Positions 50,307-59,493 of a stretch of DNA of 64,000 nucleotides are shown piece after piece. Every line of letters starts with the position of its first letter. The stretch's first letter is position 1. The notes under the pieces are model-generated. The model did not search any database and was not told where the DNA came from. It saw only the letters and a list, made by a program, of their open reading frames with translations. The position numbers were made by a program, and so were the translations under genes. The stretch spans positions 1-64,000 of the forward strand of contig CAZFKX010000003.1 of assembly GCA_964519345.1 (NCBI GenBank), read 5' to 3'. The DNA is from Persephonella sp964519345 (GTDB lineage Bacteria > Aquificota > Aquificia > Aquificales > Hydrogenothermaceae).

Positions 50307-52383
50307 GGACTTCAACCATTCCAAGAACGTTTAGTTTAATTTTCGGATCAATCTCATTATAAGATAAAACGGCAAAGTTTGGTATGTAGGGTTCTATTAT
50401 CTTTCTTACAAATCTTCTTACTGCAGGGGATGTTAAAAGTATGGGTGTTGCCTGATTTAAAACAAACTGTTCCATATGTTTTGAAAGCTCGCCTATCAGT
50501 TTCTGTACGAACGTGGGGTCAAAGGGTGGAAGACTTCCTTCGTTTTCCTTCACTTTGTTGAGTATGTATCTTTCTGTTGAAGGTCCAAGTGTTACAGCGT
50601 AAATTTCTCCATTTTTTGCATAAAGTGAAGATATCATTCTTGATAAAGACTGTCTGACAAACTCTGTTAGAATTTCAGGATCGTTTGTTTTTATTATGTT
50701 GTCCGAGAGGGTTTCTATTATTGTAAGAAGATCTTTTATAGGTATTCCTTCTCTCAGCAGATTCTGTAAAACCCTGTGAAGTATATTAAGTGGAACCTGT
50801 TCAGGAACTATATCTTTAACAATCGGATATTTATTTGAGAGATTATCAACAAGCTCCTTAGTTTCATTTCTCCCAAGGATATCATGAGCGTATTTTTTTA
50901 GAATCTCAGAAAGGTGAGTTACTATTACTGTAGGTATATCAACAACTGTATATCCAAGCATCTTTGCTTTATCTTTCTGTTCTTCATCTATCCAGTAAGC
51001 ATCAAGTCCAAAGGCAGGTTCTTTAGTTTTTACACCCTCTATTTTTCCTTTTGTTGAACCTGTATCAATAGCAAGAAGTTTTTCAGGTATTATCTCACCT
51101 TTGGCAACTTCTATATCCCTTATAAGAATTCTGTACTCGCCTGGTTTTAATTCAAGGTTGTCTTTTATATGGATAAGGGGAATTATAAGACCAAGTTCTT
51201 TAGACAGTTGTTTTCTTAAAGATCTTATTCTCTTAACAACCTCTCCATCCTGGGATTCATCAACGTAAGGAATAAGTGCATACCCAATCTCAAAAGTTAT
51301 CGTTTCTGGCTGTGGAATAAGTTCTTCAGGCTTTTCTTCTTTTTCAGGAGCAGATAAGAGCTCCTTTGCTTTTTCTTCTGCCTCTTTTTTCTCCTTTTCC
51401 TTAATTAAACTTGAGATCATATAAGCTGTAAGTCCTAATAGAGTTGATAAAAGCATAAATGGAAGGAACGGCATTCCAGGAACGACACCCATAAGAAATA
51501 TAAATCCTGACGCCATATATAAAGCCTTTGGAAATGTTGTTAGCTGAGTGAAAACCTCCCTCCCAAGATTTTCTTCTGATACGGCTCTTGTTACCATAAG
51601 TCCCGCAGCAGTTGATGTTATAAGTGATGGGATCTGACTTACAAGACCGTCACCCACTGTTAGTAAAGTAAAATTTATTAGAGCTGTCTGAACATCCATT
51701 CCGTGCTGGAGTATTCCTACAGCTAAACCGCCTAAAATATTGACTAATGTTATGATAATACCTGCTATAGCATCTCCTCTTATAAATTTACTTGCACCAT
51801 CCATAGCCCCATAGAAATCAGATTCTTTTGCAAGCTCTTGTCTTCTCCTCTGTGCTTCCTTTTCGTCTATAAGGCCTGCATTTAGATCTGCATCTATACT
51901 CATCTGTTTTCCGGGAAGTGCGTCAAGTGTAAATCTTGCTGCAACCTCTGATATTCTTTCAGTACCTTTTGTTATAACTATGTAGTTTATAGTTACAAGT
52001 ATCAGGAATACTATAAAGCCTACAATATAATTCCCACCTACAACAAACTGTCCGAAAGCCTGTATTACGTTACCAGCTGCATCGGGACCTTCGTGTCCAT
52101 GTAAAAGAATTCTTCTTGTTGTGGCAACATTAAGAGATAATCTGAAAAGAGTTGCTATAAGTAGAAGCGATGGAAACGACGATAATTGGAGTGGACTTTT
52201 CACATATAGGGTTGACATTAAGAGCACTATTGAAAATGTTATGCTTCCTGTAAGAAGTATATCAAGAAGAAAAGGGGGTACTGGAAGAACCATGGATGAG
52301 AGAATAATTATAATCAGAATAACAACGATAGCATCAGAGTACTGGTTTATTTTATTGAAAAAGGCATTTAAGGTTTCACCCAT
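50296..52383 (-). CDS. flhA: Flagellar export gate protein FlhA
   Basis: 695 residues: about eight membrane segments in the first 330 residues (DAIVVILIIIILSSMVLPVP, FIVFLILVTINYIVI) with the FHIPEP signature region TRISEVAARFTLDALPGKQMSIDADLNAG (in pieces at about 140-170), then the cytoplasmic ring domain (about 360-695) with VDIPTVIVTHLSEILKKYA. It forms the nonameric docking ring for export substrates. Directly follows the flgJ-like gene with no gap. Confidence 0.97.
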   Translation of the reverse strand: MGETLNAFFNKINQYSDAIVVILIIIILSSMVLPVPPFLLDILLTGSITFSIVLLMSTLYVKSPLQLSSFPSLLLIATLFRLSLNVATTRRILLHGHEGPDAAGNVIQAFGQFVVGGNYIVGFIVFLILVTINYIVITKGTERISEVAARFTLDALPGKQMSIDADLNAGLIDEKEAQRRRQELAKESDFYGAMDGASKFIRGDAIAGIIITLVNILGGLAVGILQHGMDVQTALINFTLLTVGDGLVSQIPSLITSTAAGLMVTRAVSEENLGREVFTQLTTFPKALYMASGFIFLMGVVPGMPFLPFMLLSTLLGLTAYMISSLIKEKEKKEAEEKAKELLSAPEKEEKPEELIPQPETITFEIGYALIPYVDESQDGEVVKRIRSLRKQLSKELGLIIPLIHIKDNLELKPGEYRILIRDIEVAKGEIIPEKLLAIDTGSTKGKIEGVKTKEPAFGLDAYWIDEEQKDKAKMLGYTVVDIPTVIVTHLSEILKKYAHDILGRNETKELVDNLSNKYPIVKDIVPEQVPLNILHRVLQNLLREGIPIKDLLTIIETLSDNIIKTNDPEILTEFVRQSLSRMISSLYAKNGEIYAVTLGPSTERYILNKVKENEGSLPPFDPTFVQKLIGELSKHMEQFVLNQATPILLTSPAVRRFVRKIIEPYIPNFAVLSYNEIDPKIKLNVLGMVEVHGD

Positions 52384-52671
52384 TTAATCCTCAGTGGAGT
52401 ATTTTTCATAACTTTTTATAGCCTCAAGTATATATGATTTTATACCAAGCTGATCTGAAGAGGCTATAGCTTCAGATATCTGCATATCAAACATATCAAG
52501 ATACATTTTTGTGGAGAATGAGGAAAAAAGACCTTCTGGAATGGTTTTTCTAAACTCCTTAAGAAGCATTCTTACAAATATTGCCTCAAACTCTTTTGCT
52601 ATTTCTTCTTTGCTTTTTATCTGAGATATCTCTTTAATATCCCAGTAAGGTTTGATTTTTATATCTTCCAT
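52384..52671 (-). CDS. flgJ: FlgJ-type rod-binding protein
   Basis: 95 residues corresponding to the N-terminal rod-binding domain of FlgJ only: EEIAKEFEAIFVRMLLKEFR and SFSTKMYLDMFDMQISEAIA. The muramidase domain found in enteric FlgJ is absent, as is common outside the gamma/beta proteobacteria, so another lytic enzyme must open the wall. Lies between flgI and flhA. Confidence 0.9.
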   Translation of the reverse strand: MEDIKIKPYWDIKEISQIKSKEEIAKEFEAIFVRMLLKEFRKTIPEGLFSSFSTKMYLDMFDMQISEAIASSDQLGIKSYILEAIKSYEKYSTED

Positions 52672-52680
52672 GTCTAATTC

Positions 52681-53769
52681 CTACATAATTATTATTTTTG
52701 CATGGAGTTTTCCAGCATTTTTTATCGCTTGGATTATAGCTATAAGATCCCTTGGGGATACTCCAAGATCATTTAAAGCCTGAACAAGATCCTTCAGTGA
52801 TGGATTCTGTATAGAAAATATTCTACCTTCTTCTTCAACAACAGTTGTTTCAATCTTTTCAGTCTTTACAGTTTCACCTTCTGACAGTGGAGGTGGCTGT
52901 GATACTACAGGTGTTTTTAAAACAGATACATAAATGTTTCCATGAGAAACGTATATTGGGGTATCTATTTTTATATCTCCGCTCATTATAACAGTTCCGG
53001 TTCTCTCATATATAACTACTGTAGGTTCGTTATCTGTTTCTATCTCAAGATTCATTATCTGTGATGTAAACTCAACAGGATCATTTCCCTCTATAAATCT
53101 TACTTTTACTGTGGTTGCATCAACAGCTTTTGCTATCTGTTTACCAAAATGATTGTTTATAGCATTCTGTATCTTTGTTGCTTTTGTAAAGTCTGGAACT
53201 TTTAAAGTTAGTGTTAAATCTTTCATGCTTTCAAAGCTAAAAGGTAGATCCCTTTCTATTATTCCTCCGTTCAATACAACGCCTGTTGTTGGAAAGTTCT
53301 TTGTTACCCTGCCTCCTTTATTAGATTCAGAAAAACCACCTCCAAGTGATACAGGTCCCTGAGCAAATGCATAAATTTTGCCGTCAGGACCTATAAGGGG
53401 TGTTCTTATCAAAACGCCGTTCTCAAGACTTTTTGCATCCCCAAGTGAAGAAACTGTAACGTCAAATCTCATCCCATTTTTTGCAAAAGGAGGCATAGAA
53501 GCTGTGACTATTACAGCCGCAGCATTTTTTGTCCTTACCTGTCTTGGATCTACATAGATTCCCATCTTTTTCAGCATATTAGCTATGCTTATAAGCGTAA
53601 ATCTACTTGTAGTTCCGTCTCCTGTTCCTTTAAGGCCTACAACTATACCATAACCTGTTAGATAGTTCTGTCTTACTCCAACAACCTCAACCTCATTTCC
53701 AATTTTAACCCTGTTTAATGCTAAAGCTATATCTATTATGAATAAAAATAGAAACAGTGATCTTAACAT
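52681..53769 (-). CDS. flgI: Flagellar P-ring protein FlgI
   Basis: 362 residues with a signal peptide (LFLFLFIIDIALA). Family motifs: VGVRQNYLTGYGIVVGLKGTGD, FTLISIANMLKKMGI, KNAAAVIVTASMPPFAKNG, FAQGPVSLGGG and the C-terminal DLVQALNDLGVSPRDLIAII. Forms the periplasmic bushing around the rod. Its presence with FlgH shows a diderm cell envelope. Confidence 0.97.
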   Translation of the reverse strand: MLRSLFLFLFIIDIALALNRVKIGNEVEVVGVRQNYLTGYGIVVGLKGTGDGTTSRFTLISIANMLKKMGIYVDPRQVRTKNAAAVIVTASMPPFAKNGMRFDVTVSSLGDAKSLENGVLIRTPLIGPDGKIYAFAQGPVSLGGGFSESNKGGRVTKNFPTTGVVLNGGIIERDLPFSFESMKDLTLTLKVPDFTKATKIQNAINNHFGKQIAKAVDATTVKVRFIEGNDPVEFTSQIMNLEIETDNEPTVVIYERTGTVIMSGDIKIDTPIYVSHGNIYVSVLKTPVVSQPPPLSEGETVKTEKIETTVVEEEGRIFSIQNPSLKDLVQALNDLGVSPRDLIAIIQAIKNAGKLHAKIIIM

Positions 53770-53778
53770 AATTCACCT

Positions 53779-54474
53779 CTAAAAAGGCCAGATTTTTACA
53801 AGGAATCTTGATAACCATCCCGGTCTTTGATTGTCCGCTATAAAACCTTTTCCATTATACTCAACATACATATCAGATATCCTGTCAGACAGAACCGAGT
53901 TGTCCTGTTCAATGTATGTTGGTTTTACGATACCTGATATTTTTAGTATCTGTTCGTCTTCGTTTATTTTGACTACTTTTTTTCCAACTATAAAAAGATT
54001 ACCATTTGGATAAACCTTAATAACTCTTGCTGATATAGTTGCTATAAGTTTCGCTTTCCTGTCTGTTTTTCCTGTTCCTTTAAAACTGTTTTTTGAACCT
54101 GCTTTGATTCCTGCGATTGGTGTTTTGTTTGGTGTCTGTTTTCCCATTATCGTAGGTGATGGGAAATCAAGATCTACACTACTATCTCTACTACCTGAAC
54201 TGTTTGCAGATCCAGACCCTGATATGTTTTCTACTACTTTAATTGTTATTATGTCTCCCACCTGATAGGCTTTATCATCTGAGAAAAGATTTCCATACCC
54301 TGTATAAAGAGATCCTGCAGGTGCTTTTATTTCTTCTTCAACAATCTCAGGGGGCTGTGGATTAAAGGGTTTTAATACTTCTTTTTCCTTTTGTGCGCAT
54401 GAAAATATAAATATTAGTATTAACGCTGTTGACCACCTGTATATAAAACTGTATCTTTTCCTATAACTTTGCAT
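53779..54474 (-). CDS. flgH: Flagellar L-ring lipoprotein FlgH
   Basis: 231 residues with a lipoprotein signal (ALILIFIFSCAQ; Cys about 26). The family core is present: GSLYTGYGNLFSDDKAYQVGD, ITIKVVENISGSGSANSS and FIVGKKVVKINEDEQILKISG. Forms the outer membrane ring. It overlaps the end of flgA by 55 nt, so the real start may lie slightly further in, but no better codon with a ribosome site was found. Confidence 0.95.
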   Translation of the reverse strand: MQSYRKRYSFIYRWSTALILIFIFSCAQKEKEVLKPFNPQPPEIVEEEIKAPAGSLYTGYGNLFSDDKAYQVGDIITIKVVENISGSGSANSSGSRDSSVDLDFPSPTIMGKQTPNKTPIAGIKAGSKNSFKGTGKTDRKAKLIATISARVIKVYPNGNLFIVGKKVVKINEDEQILKISGIVKPTYIEQDNSVLSDRISDMYVEYNGKGFIADNQRPGWLSRFLVKIWPF

Positions 54475-55379
54475 ATTAACACTTTTCCTGAGGATCTATT
54501 TTTAACTTTTATAAAATCTCCAAGCTTTCCGTTTTCAAGGGCTATACCTTGTATTTCTATCATTATACTATTTCGGCTGTATATGACTTTTACATAATCC
54601 TTCCTTTTTACTTTATAGTCTGGTATTATCATCCTTTCTGTTATGATCTCATTTTCAGAAATGTCTGTTTTTGCCGTTGAACCGACTATACTTCTTTTGT
54701 CTGTAAAATGTCTCCTCACATTTTTATCAGTTAGTACAAGCTTTATATCCTCTTCATCAATTATCTTACCTCTTGGTATATATCTTTTTGCAGCTATAGC
54801 TTTTTTTAGCTTTCTATACTTTACTGATACCCTTATTTTTTTTATCTCTATCCCATCCTTAAATAATCTATAACTCAAGTATATGTAAGATCCTGTAGTG
54901 TTTAGTTCGTTTATCTCTTTTTCTAACTTTCCTTCTATCTCCATCTTAAAACGCGGGATATTTATACTCATAATTTTTATATTCTTGTATCTATTGCTAA
55001 TAAAATCTTTTATATCTTTTTCCACAGATTTCTGGGATATAGTAAAGATTTTCTTTTTTACGATAGTATATCTTGATCCTGTTATTTTGATATGTAAAAG
55101 ATCTATATAATTTCTTTTTAATACGTTTTTTATAAACTCTCTTGTTATCTTTTCAGTGCCACCTTTTATATCTTTTACCTTTATACCTGAGAGAAATTTT
55201 TCAAAGTTTGGATTGTTTGAGGTAATATCTGCTATATCAGATAAATATACACTACTTTTCTCAATCTCAATCTCTTTTTTTAATCTTATCTCAGTTTTAC
55301 CAAAAGCTGGTATGTTGATTAATACTATAAGAAGCAGTATGCTAACTTTTAAGCGTTCCAATCGTTCTGAGCATCTCAT
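54420..55379 (-). CDS. flgA: P-ring assembly chaperone FlgA
   Basis: 319 residues with signal peptide (SILLLIVLINIPAFG). The C-terminal SAF domain is clear: AIAAKRYIPRGKIIDEEDIK, STAKTDISENEIITERMI and VKVIYSRNSIMIEIQGIAL, ending in DFIKVKNRSSGKVLICKVIG. It helps FlgI polymerise. The start overlaps flgG by 38 nt and an internal TTG (55361) is possible. Longer than enteric FlgA (219 aa) through its N-terminal part. Confidence 0.9.
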   Translation of the reverse strand: MRCSERLERLKVSILLLIVLINIPAFGKTEIRLKKEIEIEKSSVYLSDIADITSNNPNFEKFLSGIKVKDIKGGTEKITREFIKNVLKRNYIDLLHIKITGSRYTIVKKKIFTISQKSVEKDIKDFISNRYKNIKIMSINIPRFKMEIEGKLEKEINELNTTGSYIYLSYRLFKDGIEIKKIRVSVKYRKLKKAIAAKRYIPRGKIIDEEDIKLVLTDKNVRRHFTDKRSIVGSTAKTDISENEIITERMIIPDYKVKRKDYVKVIYSRNSIMIEIQGIALENGKLGDFIKVKNRSSGKVLICKVIGKDTVLYTGGQQR

Positions 55380-56142
55380 CAGCTGTTATTATGCCTTTTG
55401 AGTTAATCTCGTAAGCTCTCTGTGCAACTATTAGGTTAACCATTTCTTCAACTATATTTACGTTTGAAGCTTCTAAAAATCCCTGTGCAAGTTTTCCAAA
55501 TCCATCTGTATTTGGATCACCTTCAATAGGTTCACCAGACGCCTCAGTATATTTAAAAAGGTTTTCTCCTATCGCTTTAAGTCCAGCGGGATTTATAAAT
55601 TTATAAAGCTTAATATCTGTTAGTTCTTCTGTAGTTTGCTGTCCCCCCTCGTTTCTAACAACGTAAACTTTGCCGTTTGGACTTATAGATATGCTTATAA
55701 GGGTTTCTGGTGCTGAGATCTGTATGTTGGGAGATAGTCTGTATCCGTTTGGTGTAACTATATAACCTTCATTGTCAATCTGGAAGTTTCCGGCTCTTGT
55801 ATAAGCTTCACCTCCTCCTGGAAGCTCTATTTTGAAAAAGCCGTCTCCTTGAATTGCAAGGTCAAGAGGTTTATCTGTTTTTATCAGACTTCCCTGGGTG
55901 AAAATCTTACTTACGTCTGACAGCTTAACTCCAAGACCTATCTGTATTCCAGAAGGAACTCTTGTCTCATTTGAACTCATCACACCTGGATCTTTTATGT
56001 CCTGATAAATAAGATCCTCAAAATTGGCTCTACTTCTTTTAAATCCAACTGTGTTAACATTTGCTATATTGTTTGATATAACATCAAGGTTTGTCTGTTG
56101 GGCACCCATACCTGAAGCTGAAGTCCATAAAGCTCTTATCAT
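55342..56142 (-). CDS. flgG: Flagellar distal rod protein FlgG
   Basis: 266 residues, very conserved: MIRALWTSASGMGAQQTNLD, ISNNIANVNTVGFKRSRANF, FEDLIYQDIKDPG, GSLIKTDKPLDLAIQGDGFF and C-terminal GFLEASNVNIVEEMVNLI. Distal rod subunit. Located 15 nt after flgF. Confidence 0.97.
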   Translation of the reverse strand: MIRALWTSASGMGAQQTNLDVISNNIANVNTVGFKRSRANFEDLIYQDIKDPGVMSSNETRVPSGIQIGLGVKLSDVSKIFTQGSLIKTDKPLDLAIQGDGFFKIELPGGGEAYTRAGNFQIDNEGYIVTPNGYRLSPNIQISAPETLISISISPNGKVYVVRNEGGQQTTEELTDIKLYKFINPAGLKAIGENLFKYTEASGEPIEGDPNTDGFGKLAQGFLEASNVNIVEEMVNLIVAQRAYEINSKGIITADEMLRTIGTLKS

Positions 56143-56157
56143 CTCATCCTCTCCTTT

Positions 56158-56874
56158 TTAAGCTTTTCCTATCTCGTTACTTTTTTGTTCCATAGCATCA
56201 AGACTTCTCATAAGATTTCCATAAATTTCAAACCTTCTCTGTGCATTGATTAGTTCTATCATTGATTCAATACCGTTTGTGTTGGACTGTTCCAGGAATC
56301 CCTGTTTTAAAGAAAATTCGGCTGTGATCTCCCGGCCTTCACCCTGATAGTAAGAATGTCCTACATGTCTTATGTTTTCGTAATTGACTATATTTATCTG
56401 GGCTATCAGTTTATCTTTCTGAAAGATTTCTCCCTTTTGATTTATTGTTAAATTTGATCTATCTTGAAGTTTTATTCTTTTGTTTTTGCTGTCAAGAAGG
56501 TAGTTGCCGTTTGGATCAACAATATAACCTTCCCTATTTAAAAGGAAATGTCCTGATCTTGTTAAAAAAACGCCATTTTCAGTTTCTACTTTAAAAAAAC
56601 CAGATCCAAATATAGCAACATCAAGAGGATTTCCAGTATTTCTCAAAGCTCCCTGTGTCAGAATAACAGGCGTGTCCTGAAATCTTGGAAATACAAAGAG
56701 ATGTTTTTTGTTTCCTTTATTTTCTGGTATTGTCTGGCTCATTTCTCTCATTAGAAGTTTTTTGAAACCGGGTGTATTAACGTTTGCAAGATTGTTTGAT
56801 ACTGTATCAAGCTGTTCTACAGCCCTTGCACCGCCTGAAGCAAGAATGTATATAGGCTGAAAATTGACTGCCAT
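56158..56874 (-). CDS. flgF: Flagellar proximal rod protein FlgF
   Basis: 238 residues of the rod/hook family: YILASGGARAVEQLDTVSNN, LANVNTPGFKKLLMREM, QGALRNTGNPLDVAIFGSGF and GFLEQSNTNGIESMIELINA. Shorter and less conserved than the FlgG next to it, as expected for FlgF. A 50-nt gap separates it from the second fliN. Confidence 0.92.
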   Translation of the reverse strand: MAVNFQPIYILASGGARAVEQLDTVSNNLANVNTPGFKKLLMREMSQTIPENKGNKKHLFVFPRFQDTPVILTQGALRNTGNPLDVAIFGSGFFKVETENGVFLTRSGHFLLNREGYIVDPNGNYLLDSKNKRIKLQDRSNLTINQKGEIFQKDKLIAQINIVNYENIRHVGHSYYQGEGREITAEFSLKQGFLEQSNTNGIESMIELINAQRRFEIYGNLMRSLDAMEQKSNEIGKA

Positions 56875-56924
56875 TTTAACCGGCCTCTTGTTTTAGATTC
56901 TTTTCGGAGTTTGATTCGTTTACT

Positions 56925-57491
56925 TTATTCCTGTTCTTCCGTTAATAGTTTCATTCTTTCCTGAACCGTGATTATACTTGTTATCTTGATCCCAAAATGA
57001 TCCTCAACGGTGTATAGTTCGCCTTTTGCTATAAGTTTACCGTTAACTTTAAGATCTACAGGCTGATTTATGAATTTATCAAGTTCAACGATATTGTTTG
57101 GATTTAGTTTTAATATCTCTTCAAGAGGTAGATGAGTGCTTCCTATCTCAACGGATACCTCCAGAGGGATATCCATCAGGAGATCTAACTTTTCCTGCTC
57201 AATACCTGTAGGTCTTTCAATTTTTTTTATCTTTTCTTCTATTTTTTCGTTACTTTCAGCGGTCTGCTCCCACTCTTCTGCAGAAATTTCCTGATTAAAT
57301 TCCTCTTTTTTATCCTCTGACTGCTCAGCCATTTTTGCCCATTCTTCAGCCAGCTTTTCCTGATCCACTTCTTCAGATTCTGTTTCTTCTTTTTCTTCAG
57401 ATTCAGCCATTTTTGCCCATTCCTCTGCAAGAGCTTCCTGATCTATCTCTTCTTCTTTTTCTTCTTGATTCTTCTTTTCCTCTTCACCCAT
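56925..57491 (-). CDS. fliN: Second FliN-type switch protein with triplicated N-terminal motif
   Basis: About 188 residues. The last 85 residues are a SpoA domain (MDIPLEVSVEIGSTHLPLEE, ILKLNPNNIVELDKF, GELYTVEDHFGIKITSI). Before it stand three near-repeats: DQEALAEEWAKMAES (17-31), DQEKLAEEWAKMAEQ (43-57) and NQEISAEEWEQTAES (66-80), in acidic linkers. They resemble the single 'LWAEALSEQ' segment at the N-terminus of ordinary FliN. ATG 57491 is chosen for AAGGAG 7 nt upstream and overlaps the fliM stop by 8 nt. A separate short FliN is encoded at 36271-36510. Confidence 0.9.
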   Translation of the reverse strand: MGEEEKKNQEEKEEEIDQEALAEEWAKMAESEEKEETESEEVDQEKLAEEWAKMAEQSEDKKEEFNQEISAEEWEQTAESNEKIEEKIKKIERPTGIEQEKLDLLMDIPLEVSVEIGSTHLPLEEILKLNPNNIVELDKFINQPVDLKVNGKLIAKGELYTVEDHFGIKITSIITVQERMKLLTEEQE

Positions 57492-58455
57492 TTTCAGACT
57501 CCTTTTCTTCCTCATATACAGGTTCTACTATCATGGCAGCATACTTGTTATTAACCTTTCCAAGTTTTACGTTAAATTTATGTTTATCTTCAACATAAAG
57601 TCTGAATATCTCATCCTTTGTTACTCCAAGGTCTATCTCTGATCCTTCTTTCCAGTTCATAATTTCCCTTATTTTAAACTGCAGTTTTGCTATCTCCATC
57701 GTTAGCTTGAGATTCAATTTTCTTATTTTTTCGTCTAAATTTTTCTTCCATATAGGATCTTCAGATACTGAAACCTGTGTATATATTATCTCTTTTATTG
57801 GTAAAAACATGCTTTGGGGAAAGCAGAAGTAAAAGGGGGCTTCAAATCCGTCTATATCCATTCTGCATTCTACCACCACAACTTTTTCATTTGGAGAAAC
57901 AATTTTGGCGAGATTTGGATTTAACTCAATGGATCTAAGTTCAATAACAACAGGATAAATGCTGTTCCAAACAGATTCAAAAGATTTTAAAGCTGAGCTT
58001 ACAAGATCCTCAACTATTTTAGTCTCTAATTTTGTAAATTCTCTTCCCTCTACTTTAAACGGTTTTGCGGGACCCCCAAATAAAACGCTTATTATTGTAA
58101 AGACAAGTCTTGAGTCTATTATTAGTAGAGCATTTTCTTTTAATGGTCTTATAGTAAATATATTGTAACTTGATGGTAATGGTATTTTCAGCATAAATGT
58201 GTTGAATCTTGTTATATATATATTTTCCCTCCAGACCATATTTATTCGGGGAGTTATCTTACGAACATCGTCCCTATATATCTTTATCCATCTTTCAAAT
58301 ATCATCTCAAGGCCGGGAAGACCGCCCTTTTTTATATGCTCAACCTCGGAAAAATCAAATGGTGCTATCTCTGTTTTTATTTCTTCTTTTTTTTCTTCTT
58401 CTCCACCGCCCAATAAAGCGTCTATCTCTTCCTGAGATAGGAATTCTTCTGACAA
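57484..58455 (-). CDS. fliM: Flagellar motor switch protein FliM
   Basis: 323 residues. The CheY-P-binding N-terminus is present (LSQEEIDALLGG), then the CheC-like middle domain (FERWIKIYRDDVRKIT, AKPFKVEGREFTKLETKIVE) and C-terminal SpoA domain (IDLGVTKDEIFRLYVEDKHKF). Forms the C-ring with FliG and FliN. The presence of the EIDALL motif predicts control by phospho-CheY. Confidence 0.96.
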   Translation of the reverse strand: MSEEFLSQEEIDALLGGGEEEKKEEIKTEIAPFDFSEVEHIKKGGLPGLEMIFERWIKIYRDDVRKITPRINMVWRENIYITRFNTFMLKIPLPSSYNIFTIRPLKENALLIIDSRLVFTIISVLFGGPAKPFKVEGREFTKLETKIVEDLVSSALKSFESVWNSIYPVVIELRSIELNPNLAKIVSPNEKVVVVECRMDIDGFEAPFYFCFPQSMFLPIKEIIYTQVSVSEDPIWKKNLDEKIRKLNLKLTMEIAKLQFKIREIMNWKEGSEIDLGVTKDEIFRLYVEDKHKFNVKLGKVNNKYAAMIVEPVYEEEKESENG

Positions 58456-58466
58456 GATAAAGCCTC

Positions 58467-59492
58467 CTAAATTAGTTCTTCACCGGCTCCATACTCTATA
58501 ACTCCTTTCTCTATAAGTCCTTTAATTGTTGCTATTATCTTTTTCCTTGCTTTTTCAACTTCAGATTTCTTTATTGGACCTAAAACTTCCATATCTTCCA
58601 TAAACATCTGTGCTGCCCTTTTTGACATATTTGTCAGGAATTTGTCCATGATCTCCTGTGGTGCTCCTTTTAAAGCTACGAGAAGATCGTTCTTGTCAAT
58701 AACTTTTAGAATTTCTATAATGGCTCTATTGTCTAATTTAACTATATCCTCAAACTTAAACATCTTCTCTTCTATTGTTTCGGCAAGTGTTGGATTTTCT
58801 TTTCTAATCTCATCTAATATTTCCTGTCCAAGCTCTTTTGGTAAGACATTAACAATCTCGGCAGCAATATCAACTCCACTTAATGTTTCCTCTTTCCCTG
58901 CACCTACTGTCAATAGTTCTTCTTCTATAGTGTCTGCAACGACTTTTATCATATCGCTTGATATCTTCTCGATAGCTGCTATTCTTTTTATTACCTCTTC
59001 CTGAATATTCGTTACTCCTACTCTTTTTGGAAGATACTGAATAATGTCTGCTGCTTTTACTGGGTTTAACTGTGAAAGAATAAGGGCGATTACCTGAGGA
59101 TGTTCATTTTGGATAATGCTTGCTACAAACTTTGGATCCATCTTTTCAAGTTCTCTAAATATTGCTTTGCCTTCCTCAACGGTTAAGGTCTCTGCAAGAA
59201 GTTTTTCAAGCTTATCGGGAGGAAGAGCTCTCTCAAGTATCTTTTTTAGATTATCAGGAGCTATTTTTAAAGGTGTTGCCTCTCTAAGTAGTTCATATGC
59301 TTCTTCAAGAATAGATTTTGCAACTTCTTTTGAAGGGGTTTCTATACTAAGTATCTGTTTGACTATCTTTTCTATCTCGTGTTCCTTGAGATGTTTGAAT
59401 ATATTTACTGTCGCTTCCTCTGGTAAAAGTGATAGTAGGATCGCTGCCTTTTCCGTACCTTTAAGATCTTTTTCCCTTTTTTCCTGCGGCAA
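58467..59492 (-). CDS. fliG: Flagellar motor switch protein FliG
   Basis: 341 residues: N-terminal KGTEKAAILLSLLPEEATVN, middle domain with the EHPQ motif (NEHPQVIALILSQLNP) and C-terminal torque domain with FEDIVKLDNRAIIEILKVID and LTNMSKRAAQMFMEDME. Charged torque helix residues are retained. Rotor component that meets MotA. First gene after the PilZ protein (1 nt). Confidence 0.97.
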   Translation of the reverse strand: MPQEKREKDLKGTEKAAILLSLLPEEATVNIFKHLKEHEIEKIVKQILSIETPSKEVAKSILEEAYELLREATPLKIAPDNLKKILERALPPDKLEKLLAETLTVEEGKAIFRELEKMDPKFVASIIQNEHPQVIALILSQLNPVKAADIIQYLPKRVGVTNIQEEVIKRIAAIEKISSDMIKVVADTIEEELLTVGAGKEETLSGVDIAAEIVNVLPKELGQEILDEIRKENPTLAETIEEKMFKFEDIVKLDNRAIIEILKVIDKNDLLVALKGAPQEIMDKFLTNMSKRAAQMFMEDMEVLGPIKKSEVEKARKKIIATIKGLIEKGVIEYGAGEELI

Positions 59493-59493
59493 T

